DNA of 64,000 nucleotides from DASQQQ01 sp036390995 (GTDB lineage: Bacteria > Actinomycetota > UBA4738 > HRBIN12), in NCBI GenBank assembly GCA_036390995.1, contig DASWAT010000064.1, forward strand, positions 1 through 64,000, in the 5' to 3' direction. A program made the translations under genes and the position numbers. Positions 28,918 through 38,068 of this stretch are shown piece by piece. Each line of letters opens with the position of its first letter. Position 1 is the stretch's first letter. The notes under the pieces were generated by a model. It was not told where the DNA came from. It searched no databases and saw nothing but the letters and a program-made list of their open reading frames with translations.

Positions 28918-29765
28918 GCACGACGACCACCAGGACAGCGGCGCCGCTGAAGGGCAGGCTGCGCTACGCCGTCGCCGACGGCTACACGCTCACGAAGCGC
29001 AACCTGCTGACGTACATCCGCAAACCCGACCTGCTGGTGTTCTCCACGATCCAGCCGGTGATGTTCGTGCTGCTGTTCGTCTACGTGTTCGGCGGCGCGC
29101 TGAAGCGCACGCTGCCGCCCACGATCCCGTACGTGGACTTCCTGATGCCGGGCATCTTCATCCAGACCGCCATCTTCAGCGCGCTGCAGACGGGCGTCGG
29201 CCTGGCCGAGGACCTGCAGAAGGGGCTCGTCGACCGGTTCAAGTCGCTGCCGATGGCGCGCTCGGCGGTGCTTGCCGGCCGAACCCTGGCCGACACCTTC
29301 GCGATCGTGTTCCAGGTCGTGCTCATGCTGATCGTGGCCTGGCTGGTGGGCTTCCGCTTCCACGAGGGCTTGGCCGAAGCGCTGCTGGCGTTCGCCGGGG
29401 CCGTCTCGGTGGGCTACGCGTTCACGTGGATCGCGGCGTTCGCCGGCCTGTCGCTGAAGAGCGTCGAGGCCGTCCAGGCGGCCAGCTTCACGATCGTGTT
29501 CCCGTTCGTGTTCGCCAGCTCGGCTTTCGTCCCCTCCTCGACGTTCCCCGGGTGGCTCCAGGCCTGGGCGAACGTGAACCCCGTCACGATCTGGGTCGAG
29601 ACGTTCCGCGTGCTCACGCTCGGTGACCTGTACACGGCCTACCGCATCGCGCAGAACGATGCGCTCGCCTCGCTGGGCACCTTGCTGTGGCAGTCGACGG
29701 CGTGGTTCCTGGGGATCCTGGCCGTGGCCGTGCCGCTCGGGGTCCGGGTCTACCGGCGGACCTGA
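28914..29765 (+). CDS. ABC-2 type permease, DrrB type
   Basis: A 283-residue membrane protein with six helices in the ABC-2 arrangement. The N-terminal amphipathic segment (TLTKRNLLTYIRKPDLLVF) precedes the first helix, and the family motif region LVDRFKSLPMARSAVLAGRT follows helix 2. It forms an exporter with the overlapping ATPase. DrrAB-like pumps export hydrophobic drugs or lipids; the substrate here is unknown. An MFS pump follows, so the area has an efflux theme. Confidence 0.9.
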   Translation: MSTTTTRTAAPLKGRLRYAVADGYTLTKRNLLTYIRKPDLLVFSTIQPVMFVLLFVYVFGGALKRTLPPTIPYVDFLMPGIFIQTAIFSALQTGVGLAEDLQKGLVDRFKSLPMARSAVLAGRTLADTFAIVFQVVLMLIVAWLVGFRFHEGLAEALLAFAGAVSVGYAFTWIAAFAGLSLKSVEAVQAASFTIVFPFVFASSAFVPSSTFPGWLQAWANVNPVTIWVETFRVLTLGDLYTAYRIAQNDALASLGTLLWQSTAWFLGILAVAVPLGVRVYRRT

Positions 29766-29915
29766 CGCACCGGCTCCTGCACGTCCGAGGGTCGGCTCGA
29801 CATGCCCGGGCGCGGGAACATCCGGTGCCGCCCGGGTGGTTGTCACCCAGCGAACGTATCCTGGGAAGCTCATCGGGCCCGATCCGGACCCAGACCAGAG
29901 GAGAAGGAGCCCGCC

Positions 29916-31490
29916 TTGCCGTTGCTGGGGTTCGAGGGGGAGAACGCGCGCGAGAAGGTCATCGTCCTGCTGACGATGTGCTTCGCGCTGGCCATGGCCA
30001 TGCTCGACAACACCGTCGTGAACGTGGCGCTGCCCACGATCAGCGAGAAGCTGGGCGCCGGCGTCTCGGGCCTGCAGTGGATCGTCGACGGCTACACGCT
30101 GGCCTTCGCCTCGCTCCTTCTTACCGGCGGGATCGTGGGCGACCGGTACGGTCGCAAGCGCATGTTCGTGACCGGGCTCTCCGTCTTCACCCTCGCCTCG
30201 CTCGCGTGCGGGCTGTCACAGAGCACCGGACAGCTCGTCGTGTTCCGGGCCATCCAGGGGCTCGGGGCCTCGCTGCTGATCCCGGGCACGCTCTCCATCA
30301 TCACGGTCACGTTCCCACCCCACGAGCGCGCGCACGCCATCGGGCTGTGGGCCGGGATCTCCGGTTTGGCGCTCGCGCTCGGGCCGACCGTCGGCGGGCT
30401 CATGGTCGAGCACCTCGGATGGCAGTCGGTCTTCTTCCTGAACGTGCCGATCGGCGTGCTCGCGTTCGTGATCGCCATCCGCACCGTGCGCGAATCCGTG
30501 TCCGAGATCGAGCGGCGGCTGGACATCCCCGGCCTGGTCCTTGGAACCGGTGCCCTGTTCTCGGCGACCTACGGGCTCATCGAGGCCAATCAGCTCGGAT
30601 GGGGTGACCCGATGATCGTCTCCTCGTTCGTGGTGTTCGGGCTCCTCCTGCTGGGGTTCCTGACGGCGGAGCTGCGCAACCCGCACGCCATGATGCCGCT
30701 CGGGTTCTTCCGCATCCCCGCGTTCTCCGCGGGGAACACCGTCGCGTTCGCCGTGTCGCTGGGGATGTTCGCGGCGTTCTTCTTCCTCAGCCTGTACATG
30801 CAGCTGATCCACCTCTACTCACCGTTCCAGGCGGGGCTCCGGTTCCTGCCGATGACGCTCGGGATCGTGGCCACGGCGCCGGCCGCCGGGCGATACGCGC
30901 AGCGGAACGGCTCGCGCGCCCCCATGACGTACGGACTCCTGCTGTCGGGCGGCGGGCTCCTGCTCCTCGGCATGTCGCTGCAGACCGACAGCTCGTACCT
31001 GTACATGTTCCCGATCTTCGTGTTCATGGGGCACGGGATGGGGGCCACCATGGCGCCCATGACCGCGGCCGTCATGAACTCGGTTGGCCCGCAGCGCGCC
31101 GGAATGGGGTCCGCCATGACGAACACGTCCCGGGAGGTCGGCGGGGTGCTGGGGATCGCGCTGCTCGGCACGATCCTCACCACGAAGCTCAAGGGCACGC
31201 TGATGCCGGCCCTCGTCGGCCTGGGGCTTTCCCCCGCCCATCAGCAGGTCATCGCCGAGGCGGCGGGCCACGGGACGCTCGACCCGTCTCTGCTGGCCGG
31301 CCTGTCCCCCACGCAGGCCGTCGGGGTGCAACAGGCCTTCGGACATGCGTTCATGGACGGGTTCCACGTGGCACTCACGTTCGGCGGGATCATCCTGCTG
31401 ATCGCCGCGGTGGTTGCGAATCGCTGGATCCCCAGCGGAGGTACGGTCCGCGAACACGCCGAGGTCGAGGCCGTCGTCGCCCAGGTCTGA
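29916..31490 (+). CDS. MFS drug/H+ antiporter, DHA2 family (14 helices)
   Basis: A 524-residue major facilitator protein of the EmrB/QacA type. Helix 1 carries LDNTVVNVALPTI, motif A is GGIVGDRYGRKRMFV and the antiporter motif C region is GLALALGPTVGG. Length and hydrophobic pattern fit 14 helices. TTG 29916 is chosen because GGAGAAGGAG lies directly before it; an in-frame ATG at 29802 would add about 38 residues of low-complexity sequence. Probable multidrug or metabolite efflux driven by protons. Confidence 0.9.
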   Translation: MPLLGFEGENAREKVIVLLTMCFALAMAMLDNTVVNVALPTISEKLGAGVSGLQWIVDGYTLAFASLLLTGGIVGDRYGRKRMFVTGLSVFTLASLACGLSQSTGQLVVFRAIQGLGASLLIPGTLSIITVTFPPHERAHAIGLWAGISGLALALGPTVGGLMVEHLGWQSVFFLNVPIGVLAFVIAIRTVRESVSEIERRLDIPGLVLGTGALFSATYGLIEANQLGWGDPMIVSSFVVFGLLLLGFLTAELRNPHAMMPLGFFRIPAFSAGNTVAFAVSLGMFAAFFFLSLYMQLIHLYSPFQAGLRFLPMTLGIVATAPAAGRYAQRNGSRAPMTYGLLLSGGGLLLLGMSLQTDSSYLYMFPIFVFMGHGMGATMAPMTAAVMNSVGPQRAGMGSAMTNTSREVGGVLGIALLGTILTTKLKGTLMPALVGLGLSPAHQQVIAEAAGHGTLDPSLLAGLSPTQAVGVQQAFGHAFMDGFHVALTFGGIILLIAAVVANRWIPSGGTVREHAEVEAVVAQV

Positions 31491-31541
31491 CGCGTCGCTG
31501 CGGCGTCTCCCGGGTAGTAGGGTTTGGGCAGGAGGTCAGGG

Positions 31542-31787
31542 ATGGCCGACGACGAAGACGTCATCGCGCGGATCAACGAGCTCGCGCACGAGGAGCACGA
31601 GCTGTTCGAGAGGGAGTCGCGGGGTCAGGCCGCGCCGAGGGAGCGGGCCCGCCTGAAGGAGATCGAGGTGCAGCTCGACCAGTGCTACGACGTGCTGCAC
31701 CAGCGGCGGGCCAGGCGGGCAGCGGGCCTGGATCCGAACGAGGTATCGGTGAGAGACGCCGCCACGGTCGAGGGGTACACGGGATAG
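31542..31787 (+). CDS. DUF2630 family small protein
   Basis: An 81-residue soluble, highly charged protein with a predicted helical hairpin (DVIARINELAHEEHELFERE; RARLKEIEVQLDQCYDVLHQ) and a C-terminal NEVSVRDAATVEGYTG tail. This matches DUF2630, an actinobacterial family without known function. GGCAGGAGG precedes ATG 31542. Confidence 0.85.
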   Translation: MADDEDVIARINELAHEEHELFERESRGQAAPRERARLKEIEVQLDQCYDVLHQRRARRAAGLDPNEVSVRDAATVEGYTG

Positions 31788-32004
31788 CCCTCGTGTACCA
31801 CGTGACGTACCGCGCCCTGCAGCTCTGCGACGAGGACCTCGAGATCGCCCCGAGCTGATGCTGGTCACGCCCCGGCCGCACCCCCGGCCATCAGGCGCCC
31901 TCCCACTTCGACCACCCGACCCCGCGGTTCCGGGTCACCCGGCCCTCCGGGCCGTGTCGCGCACGGCCTACCGTGACCGGTAGCGAACCCCGCGGAGGTG
32001 GCTC

Positions 32005-32691
32005 ATGACCAGCAAGACCTTGGTGCGTCGGCTCGGCCTGCTCGCCGGAGCCGCCGTGGCGTACACGACGCTCGTTCGACCCTGGCAACTCCACTGGGGG
32101 GCGACCTGTGCGGAGGACCTCGAGGAGCTCCCCGGCGACGACCTGCTGCCCCAGGCACGACTCCAGGCAACGCGGGCCGTCACGATCCAGGCCCGGCCCT
32201 CTGACGTCTGGCCCTGGCTCGTGCAGATCGGCGCCGACAAGGGGGGGTTCTACACGTACGACGCGCTGGAGAACGCCTTCGGCCTGGGGATCCACAGCGT
32301 GGAGCGGCTGGTCAGCGGGTGGCAGCACCTGCGGCCGGGCGACTTCGTCGCGGCCGACCGGAGGAAGCGCGGCGGTTGGTACGTGGAGACGCTCGAGCCC
32401 GAGCGCACGCTGGTGCTGTGGACCGGTGACCCCAAGACCGGCTGGCGCTTCGACGGCGTGGAGACGCCCGCCGGCTACACGTGGGCATACGTCCTCCGCG
32501 AGCTGCCCGACGGATCCACCCGGCTGCTCGTGCGGGCCCGCTTCGCGTACCGGAACCGCCTGCTGGGGCTCCCGGTGGAGCTGATCGAGCTGGTGGATTT
32601 CCTCATGGTCCAGCGGATGCTCCGAGGCATCCGGGACCGGGCCGAGCACTGCGCACCCACGCCCGTGATGCTGGAGGGCACGGCCGCGTAG
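32005..32691 (+). CDS. SRPBCC (START/polyketide-cyclase-like) protein with N-terminal membrane segment
   Basis: A 228-residue protein with an N-terminal hydrophobic stretch (LGLLAGAAVAYTTLV) then an SRPBCC ligand-binding fold. Indicators are TRAVTIQARPSDVWPWLVQI, a long middle helix region and TRLLVRARFAYR. Such proteins bind lipids or other hydrophobic ligands in a deep cavity. Start ATG 32005 follows CGGAGG. No operon partner. Ligand unknown. Confidence 0.75.
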   Translation: MTSKTLVRRLGLLAGAAVAYTTLVRPWQLHWGATCAEDLEELPGDDLLPQARLQATRAVTIQARPSDVWPWLVQIGADKGGFYTYDALENAFGLGIHSVERLVSGWQHLRPGDFVAADRRKRGGWYVETLEPERTLVLWTGDPKTGWRFDGVETPAGYTWAYVLRELPDGSTRLLVRARFAYRNRLLGLPVELIELVDFLMVQRMLRGIRDRAEHCAPTPVMLEGTAA

Positions 32692-32757
32692 ATGTAGCGC
32701 GTCCTCCCGCCGCCTTGCTACGGTCGTGCCACCCCGGCGCCCGGTGAGGAGGAGGCC

Positions 32758-33879
32758 ATGGCGCACATCGACACGTTCGCGATGGAGCGGATGCAGTCGC
32801 TCCACTGGCACGAGGTCGAATACGACCTGTCCGAGAGCGGCGTGACGCCGCTCTCCGTGGAGGAGCTCCTCGGCGATGGAGCGGACCCACGCGAGTTCCT
32901 TCACACCGCGCTCGGCTACCCGTTGTCGGAGGGCTCGGAGGCCACGCGGGAGCGCATCGCCTCCTGGTACCCGGGCGCGGGCACAGAGAACGTCACGGTC
33001 GTGAACGGGGGCTCCGAGGCCAACCACCTGGCGCTGTGGACGCTGCTCGAACCGGGTGATCGCCTGGCCTTCATGGTCCCGAACTACCTGCAGGGCTTGG
33101 GCCTCGGCCGCCACTACGGCGAGGCCACCGACGTCTTCCGGCTGCGCATGACCGGGGATCGGTGGATGCTCGACCTCGACGAGCTGGACCGGGCCGTAAC
33201 CGAGCGGACGAAGGTGGTGATGGTCTGCAACCCGGACAACCCAACGGGCCACGTCCTGTCCGACGAAGAGATGACCGCGGTGATCGAGGCTGCCCAACGC
33301 GCGAACGCGTGGCTCGTGGCGGACGAGGTCTACCGCGGTGCCGAAGTGGGCGTCGATGAGTCCTCTCCCACCTTCTGGGGCCGGTACGACAAGGTGATCG
33401 TGTCGTCGGGCCTGTCGAAGGCGTTCGCCATGCCGGGCTTGCGGATCGGATGGGTCGTCGCGCCCGAGGAGACCGTCCGGGAGATCTGGATCCGGCACGA
33501 CTACACGACGCTGACGCCCGGCATGCTCTCGGATCTCCTGGCCACCGTCGCCATGGAGCCGGCGCGCCGCGAGCAGATCCTGGCGCGCACCCGCGGCATC
33601 ATCCGCCGACAGCTGCCGCTGCTCGAGGAGTGGATCAACACCCACGACGACGTGTTCGGCTACGTGCCACCCGACGCAGGAGCGATCGCCTACGTCGAGT
33701 GCGACCTACCGGTGGCCAGCGCCGATCTCGCGGAGCGTATCCGCACGGAACGATCGGTGCTGCTCGTGCCCGGCGAGATGTTCGGCCTTGGGAACGGGTT
33801 CCGGTTCGGCTACGGGTACGACATCGAGCACACCCTGAAGGGTCTGGCCCGAGTGGACGAGGTGCTGCGCACGCTCTGA
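32758..33879 (+). CDS. Aminotransferase class I/II (PLP-dependent)
   Basis: A 373-residue fold-type I enzyme. It has the PLP-phosphate loop NGGSEANHLALW, cofactor motifs CNPDNPTGHVLS and VADEVYRGAEV, the Schiff-base Lys in SSGLSKAFAMPGLRIGW and a C-terminal Arg near FRFGYGYD for carboxylate binding. It resembles aspartate aminotransferase-like and capreomycidine-synthase-like enzymes. GGAGGAGG lies before ATG 32758 and TACGGT upstream is a −10 candidate. Substrate unknown. It converges on the next ABC operon at 20 bp. Confidence 0.87.
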   Translation: MAHIDTFAMERMQSLHWHEVEYDLSESGVTPLSVEELLGDGADPREFLHTALGYPLSEGSEATRERIASWYPGAGTENVTVVNGGSEANHLALWTLLEPGDRLAFMVPNYLQGLGLGRHYGEATDVFRLRMTGDRWMLDLDELDRAVTERTKVVMVCNPDNPTGHVLSDEEMTAVIEAAQRANAWLVADEVYRGAEVGVDESSPTFWGRYDKVIVSSGLSKAFAMPGLRIGWVVAPEETVREIWIRHDYTTLTPGMLSDLLATVAMEPARREQILARTRGIIRRQLPLLEEWINTHDDVFGYVPPDAGAIAYVECDLPVASADLAERIRTERSVLLVPGEMFGLGNGFRFGYGYDIEHTLKGLARVDEVLRTL

Positions 33880-33899
33880 GGCGGCCGCGTTCTCGCGCG

Positions 33900-35087
33900 T
33901 CACACCTCGCCGCCGCGCCACGCCTCCTTCAGTCTCACCCGGCGACCGATCCGCAGCACCGCTCCGGCATATATCCGCCCGGCCAGTTGCACCATCGCGT
34001 AGATCGTGGCCAGCATGAGCGCGACCGAGAGGACGATCTGCCACCAGGGCACGGCGCCGTTCGCGATCCGGACGGTCATGACCATCGGGGCCGTGGGCGG
34101 GACGAGCGAGCCGATCAGGGCTCCCAGGCTGTCGGGTGACTGCACGGCCCCGAACGAGAAGAAGTACCCGACCAGCAGCACCGCCGTGATCGGGAACGTC
34201 ATGCTCTGCGCCTCCTCCTGGCGCGAGACCAGCGAGCCCGCCGCCGCGTACAGGACCGAGTAGAAGCCGTAGCCCAGGACGAACCAGAACAGGATCCACC
34301 CGATCGTCCCCGGCGTGGTCGTCGGCGCCAGGGTGTTCCCCGAGAGCGCGAGCGCGACGAGCGCCGAGGCCGCCACCGCCGCGAACTGCGCCAAACCCAC
34401 CAGCCCGATCCCGGCGATCTTGCCGGCGAGCAGCTCGGTGGGCCGAAGGCGCGAGAGCAGCACCTCGACCACGCGGCTGGACTTCTCCTCCACCACGCCG
34501 ACCAGCAGGAAGCCGCCGTAGAAGCTGATGGCCATGAACAGCAGCACCAGGCCGATCGTCGCCAGCGTGATGCGCGCGGACCGCTCCTTCGAAGCTGGCT
34601 CGAGGCTCTGGGACACGAGATCCGGCGGTCGCAGCAGCCGCTGCGCCTGCTCGGGCGTGAGGCCGAGGTCGGCGATCGCCTGCTGCTGCTCCACGGCCTG
34701 CACCGCAGAGGTCACGATGGACCGGAGCTGCTCGTCCGCCTCGGCCTTCCACACGAGCTCCCGCTGGTCCACCAGCAGGACCGCGATGTCGCCCGAGCGC
34801 AGGGCGACCCGTCCGGCCGTCTCGTCGGAGAACCCGCGCGTCTTCACCGTGAGATCGAACTGCTGCCCCGCCGCCCGCAGGAGCTCGGGGAGCTGCGACG
34901 AGCTCTCGCCGGCCAGGCCGACCGTCCGAGTGGGCTTCGCGCCTCCGCCGTACATCTCGGGCACGACGATGATGGCCACGACGATCAGGACCGACAGGAG
35001 CGTCGAGATCCGGAAGGCCACGGAACGTACGCGCTGGTTCCACTCGCGCCGGGCAACCAGCAACACACGTCGCGCACCGCCGGTCAT
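33900..35087 (-). CDS. ABC-2 permease, NatB/YhaP type
   Basis: A 395-residue permease. One helix at the N-terminus is followed by an extracytoplasmic region of about 150 residues (about 50-170), then five helices in the C-terminal half. LVGVVEEKSSRVVEVLLSRLRPTELLAGKI is the diagnostic NatB/ABC-2 segment. It is translated with the upstream ATPase (4-bp overlap). NatAB-like systems export sodium or peptides; the real substrate is unknown. Confidence 0.88.
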   Translation of the reverse strand: MTGGARRVLLVARREWNQRVRSVAFRISTLLSVLIVVAIIVVPEMYGGGAKPTRTVGLAGESSSQLPELLRAAGQQFDLTVKTRGFSDETAGRVALRSGDIAVLLVDQRELVWKAEADEQLRSIVTSAVQAVEQQQAIADLGLTPEQAQRLLRPPDLVSQSLEPASKERSARITLATIGLVLLFMAISFYGGFLLVGVVEEKSSRVVEVLLSRLRPTELLAGKIAGIGLVGLAQFAAVAASALVALALSGNTLAPTTTPGTIGWILFWFVLGYGFYSVLYAAAGSLVSRQEEAQSMTFPITAVLLVGYFFSFGAVQSPDSLGALIGSLVPPTAPMVMTVRIANGAVPWWQIVLSVALMLATIYAMVQLAGRIYAGAVLRIGRRVRLKEAWRGGEV

Positions 35088-35980
35088 GCGCCCCGCCCCT
35101 CCGACACCGCTTCCAGGAACAGATCCGTGAGCGAGGGCGGCTCGAAGCTGAACGCGGTGACCTCACCGGCCTGGCGCGCGCTCGCGAGGATCCCGTCCAG
35201 GTCGACCGAAGCGTCGACCAGGACGCGCAGCCGGCCGTCCTGCCGGCTGGTGACGGTTCCGCTCGGCAGCATGGGCACCCACGGTTCCCCGTTCACGGTG
35301 ACCTGCAGCGAGCGGTGCGGGGAGGCCGCCTTCAGCTCCTCCACCACGCCGGCCAGCACGATCCTGCCGTGGTCGATGATCACGACGTCCTGGCATACGT
35401 CCTCGACCAGGTCGAGCTGGTGGCTCGAGAACACCACGGCCACGCCGGTCACGGCCGTCTGCACGAGCATCTCGGCGAGCGACTCCACGCCGAGCGGATC
35501 GAGCCCGCTGAACGGCTCGTCCAGCACGACGAGCTCGGGCTCGTGGACCAGCGCGGCGGCCAGCTGCACGCGCTGCTGGTTCCCGTGGGAGAGCTCCTCC
35601 AGGCGGGCGTCGGCCCGGTCGCCCAGGCCCAGTCGTTCGAGCCATCGCGCGGCGGCGTCCTTGGCCTTGGCCCCGCTCAGTCCCGACAGCTCGGCGAGGT
35701 ACGCGAGCTGCTCACCGACCTTCATCTTCGAGTAGAGCCCTCGCTCCTCCGGCATGTACCCGAAGCGCGCGCGCTCCTCCGGGCCGACCGGCGCCCCCTT
35801 CCACCGCACGTCGCCCCGGTCCGGGCGCACGAGGCCGAAGACCGCCCGCATCGTGGTGGTCTTGCCGGCTCCGTTCGGTCCCAGGAACCCGACGATCCGC
35901 CCCGGCGCCACGCTGAACGTTGCCCCATCGAGGGCCACCACGTCCCCGTAGCGCTTCGTCAGGTCCCGGATCTCGAGCAC
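35084..35980 (-). CDS. ABC transporter ATP-binding protein, NatA type
   Basis: A 298-residue ATPase with Walker A GPNGAGKTT, signature LSHGNQQRVQL, Walker B LVVLDEPFSGLD and the switch His (FSSHQLDLVED), followed by a short C-terminal domain. It pairs with the permease that it overlaps. It is divergent from the nitroreductase-family gene. Confidence 0.9.
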   Translation of the reverse strand: MLEIRDLTKRYGDVVALDGATFSVAPGRIVGFLGPNGAGKTTTMRAVFGLVRPDRGDVRWKGAPVGPEERARFGYMPEERGLYSKMKVGEQLAYLAELSGLSGAKAKDAAARWLERLGLGDRADARLEELSHGNQQRVQLAAALVHEPELVVLDEPFSGLDPLGVESLAEMLVQTAVTGVAVVFSSHQLDLVEDVCQDVVIIDHGRIVLAGVVEELKAASPHRSLQVTVNGEPWVPMLPSGTVTSRQDGRLRVLVDASVDLDGILASARQAGEVTAFSFEPPSLTDLFLEAVSEGRGA

Positions 35981-36132
35981 GGGCGCCTCCAGAGCCGCAT
36001 CCAGCTTCCCCGGTGCGGCACGATACTGGACGACGCGAGGGTCCCGGCCGCCGAGGGCCGTCCGTCCCTTCGCGGGGCGGAAGTGGGTCTGCTGTGCTCG
36101 CCTGGGATACAGCCCGTTCGAGGGGGCTCGTG

Positions 36133-36582
36133 ATGTGGTTCCTGAACCGGGTGGCGAACCCGGTCCTGCGATGGGTCTTGCGATCGCGGATGCACCGGCT
36201 GGCCAGCGGGTCGCTCATGCTGATCACGCTCCATGGGCGGCGCACCGGGCGCGCCTACACGATCCCCGTGCAATACGCGGAGGACGGCGGGCAGGTGATC
36301 GTCTACCCGGGACGGCCCGGGCGGAAGGTGTGGTGGAAGAACCTCGAGGGCGGCGTCCCGGTCACGTTCCGGATCCGCGGTCGCGAGACGGCCGGCACGG
36401 CCCACGTGGTACGCGAGCCGTCCGCCGTCGCCGACGGTCTGGCCGTGTTCCTCGCCCGGTTCCCGTCCGCGGCCCGCTCGCTCGGCGTCCCCAAGAGCGC
36501 CGACGGCGCGTGGAACGCGTCGGAGCTCCTCCACGCGGCGATGGAGCGTGTCATCGTCCGGATCGAGCCATCGGACGGCTGA
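36133..36582 (+). CDS. Deazaflavin-dependent nitroreductase-family protein (DUF385/Ddn-like)
   Basis: A 149-residue split-barrel protein with the family core LITLHGRRTGRAYTIPVQYAEDGGQVIVYPG, followed by WWKNLEGGVPVTFRIRGRE. Relatives bind cofactor F420 and reduce quinones or nitro compounds; they are largely actinobacterial, which is one clue to the host. ATG 36133 is preferred to GTG 36130 because AGGGGG then has 6-nt spacing. It converges on the nucleotidyltransferase toxin gene. Confidence 0.82.
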   Translation: MWFLNRVANPVLRWVLRSRMHRLASGSLMLITLHGRRTGRAYTIPVQYAEDGGQVIVYPGRPGRKVWWKNLEGGVPVTFRIRGRETAGTAHVVREPSAVADGLAVFLARFPSAARSLGVPKSADGAWNASELLHAAMERVIVRIEPSDG

Positions 36583-36586
36583 CGGG

Positions 36587-37075
36587 TCACCCTCCTTCTT
36601 CGAGGATCCTTCGCAGGGTCGCCAGGGTGATCTGATCCTTGAGGCGGCCGGCGGCCTCCTTCGAACGGATCACGTCCTCGAGGGCGGCGACGGTCGTCTC
36701 CACATGCGGGAGGCGGACGCGCAGGGCACGTGCGGCCAGGTCCTTGTACCCCCGGGTTCCGGACGGTTCGAACGTGAGATCGAGATCGCCGTACTTCGTG
36801 ACGAGGTTCCAGACCCGCGTGCGGGACAGTGACGCGGCGTCGTGATCGAAGGCGAGGCCATCCGGCTCACCGGCGGTCCTGATCCGAGCGTTCAACTCGA
36901 CGAGGACCCGGGACAGACGTTCGAGGTTGTCCCGGCTCTGCTCCGGCGTGATGTCGACGTCGCCGGTCCCGTGCGGTGAACCGTGGATGATCCCCGCGAA
37001 CCCGCCGATCACCACGTAGCGAACACCGTTGCGCTCCAATGCTTCCAGGATCTTCTCGGGCTCGAACTCACCCAC
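36587..37075 (-). CDS. Nucleotidyltransferase-fold protein, probable toxin
   Basis: A 162-residue minimal nucleotidyltransferase. The active-site motif GGFAGIIHGSPHGTGDVDI holds the GG/S pair and two metal Asp residues, and a third acid lies in YGDLDLTFEP; KDQITLATL near the end fits the AbiEii/DUF6036-like group. Such proteins transfer nucleotides to tRNA or proteins and act as toxins in pairs. The partner is the overlapping (8 bp) HTH gene just upstream. Confidence 0.78.
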   Translation of the reverse strand: MGEFEPEKILEALERNGVRYVVIGGFAGIIHGSPHGTGDVDITPEQSRDNLERLSRVLVELNARIRTAGEPDGLAFDHDAASLSRTRVWNLVTKYGDLDLTFEPSGTRGYKDLAARALRVRLPHVETTVAALEDVIRSKEAAGRLKDQITLATLRRILEEGG

Positions 37076-37394
37076 GCCGGGCTTCCTTCACCGCCCGCCG
37101 GCCCGCCGACGACAGTTCGAGCACCTTCTCGAACCGATCGACCCGCTCGGCCGGGGTGAGCCTGAGCAGCGCCTCGACCTGCGCCCACTCGGCTTCCTCC
37201 AGCGGGACCAAGCGGAACTGGAGATCGAAGCCACTGGCGCGAACCAGCTCCACGACTCGCTCGAGCGTGGGGGCCTCGGTCCCCGACTCGACCCGCGCGA
37301 TGGCCGACTGGGTGGTCCCGGCCCTGGCCGCGAGCTCGGCCTGGCTGAGCCCCGCCCGGTGCCGCGCCTCACGAACGAACTGCGCTCCTCTCAT
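37068..37394 (-). CDS. XRE-type HTH protein, probable antitoxin/autorepressor
   Basis: A 108-residue protein with a Cro/C1-type helix-turn-helix at about 13-55 (GLSQAELAARAGTTQSAIAR) and a charged C-terminal half (about 60-108) that could bind the toxin. It comes first in the operon and overlaps the nucleotidyltransferase by 8 bp, the usual order for such toxin-antitoxin pairs. ATG 37394 has no ribosome site but lies 6 nt after TATACT, so a leaderless mRNA is likely. Confidence 0.8.
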   Translation of the reverse strand: MRGAQFVREARHRAGLSQAELAARAGTTQSAIARVESGTEAPTLERVVELVRASGFDLQFRLVPLEEAEWAQVEALLRLTPAERVDRFEKVLELSSAGRRAVKEARRG

Positions 37395-37400
37395 GGGCAG

Positions 37401-37438
37401 AGTATAGCGTATCCGAGCTGGAACTAACCCTGGATACG
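37401..37438 (-). promoter_or_regulatory. Leaderless promoter and operator of the HTH/nucleotidyltransferase pair
   Basis: On the minus strand TATACT (37401-37406) is a near-perfect −10, 6 nt before ATG 37394. The inverted repeat CGTATCC (37408-37414) / GGATACG (37432-37438), separated by 17 bp, spans the spacer and −35 zone. This is where an autorepressing XRE antitoxin would bind. The region is visibly more A/T-rich than its surroundings. Confidence 0.6.
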
Positions 37439-37496
37439 ATATGAGGGGCCGGCGCCCGACGGCTCCAACGTCGGGTCGCGCCCGATGGAACCGATG

Positions 37497-37904
37497 CTAG
37501 CCGGCAGCCGCTGGGCTTCCGAGCCTCGGCTCCCCCTCCACCAGGTGCCGCACCGTGGCGAGGAGCCACATGACGCCCATGACTCCCGCGAGCGCCACGA
37601 AAGCCCCCCGGGTCCCCATGACGAGCCCGACGACGACGAGGATCATCGCCGCGATGCCCAGCGCCATGTTCACCGCGATCAACGGATCGTGGAGCGTCAG
37701 GGCCGGATGCTTGATGGCCTCGCTGGTCCAGAACGCCGCTCCCCCGGTCCGGCACATCGGCTGGGCGACGATGAACAGGACGATGACGCCCATCCGGTAG
37801 CTCCCGAGCAGCGGCCAATCCCACGACTGCAGCACCGCGACCGCGATCACCGCTCCGACCGCTGCGGCGATCGTCGCGACCCCGTCCCTCCATGTCAGAT
37901 GCAT
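37497..37904 (-). CDS. Four-helix membrane protein of unknown function
   Basis: A 135-residue protein with about four membrane helices (GVATIAAAVGAVIAVAVL, YRMGVIVLFIVAQPM, LIAVNMALGIAAMILVVVGL and FVALAGVMGVMWLLATV) and a short polar tail. It carries no recognisable catalytic residues. It has the same direction as the toxin-antitoxin pair but is separated from it by a promoter, so it is probably independent. Confidence 0.65.
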   Translation of the reverse strand: MHLTWRDGVATIAAAVGAVIAVAVLQSWDWPLLGSYRMGVIVLFIVAQPMCRTGGAAFWTSEAIKHPALTLHDPLIAVNMALGIAAMILVVVGLVMGTRGAFVALAGVMGVMWLLATVRHLVEGEPRLGSPAAAG

Positions 37905-38068
37905 CGTCGGTCCCTCCCGGCGGCCGTCGAGCGACGACCGGACGTCGCCGTCACGAAGGCCGGTTCGCGTGGCTCCTCCAGCATCGGCGTCGGCCCCCGG
38001 CGACGGCTACGGGCCACCGTCCCTCGAGCGACGGGCCGGCAGACCCGGCTCCCGGGCGACGGCACCCA

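Noticed and set aside
36587..37394. Calling the HTH/nucleotidyltransferase pair a proven abortive-infection (AbiE) system
   Set aside because: The fold and gene order fit a toxin-antitoxin pair, but the proteins are shorter than typical AbiEii/AbiEi and no phage-defence neighbours are present.
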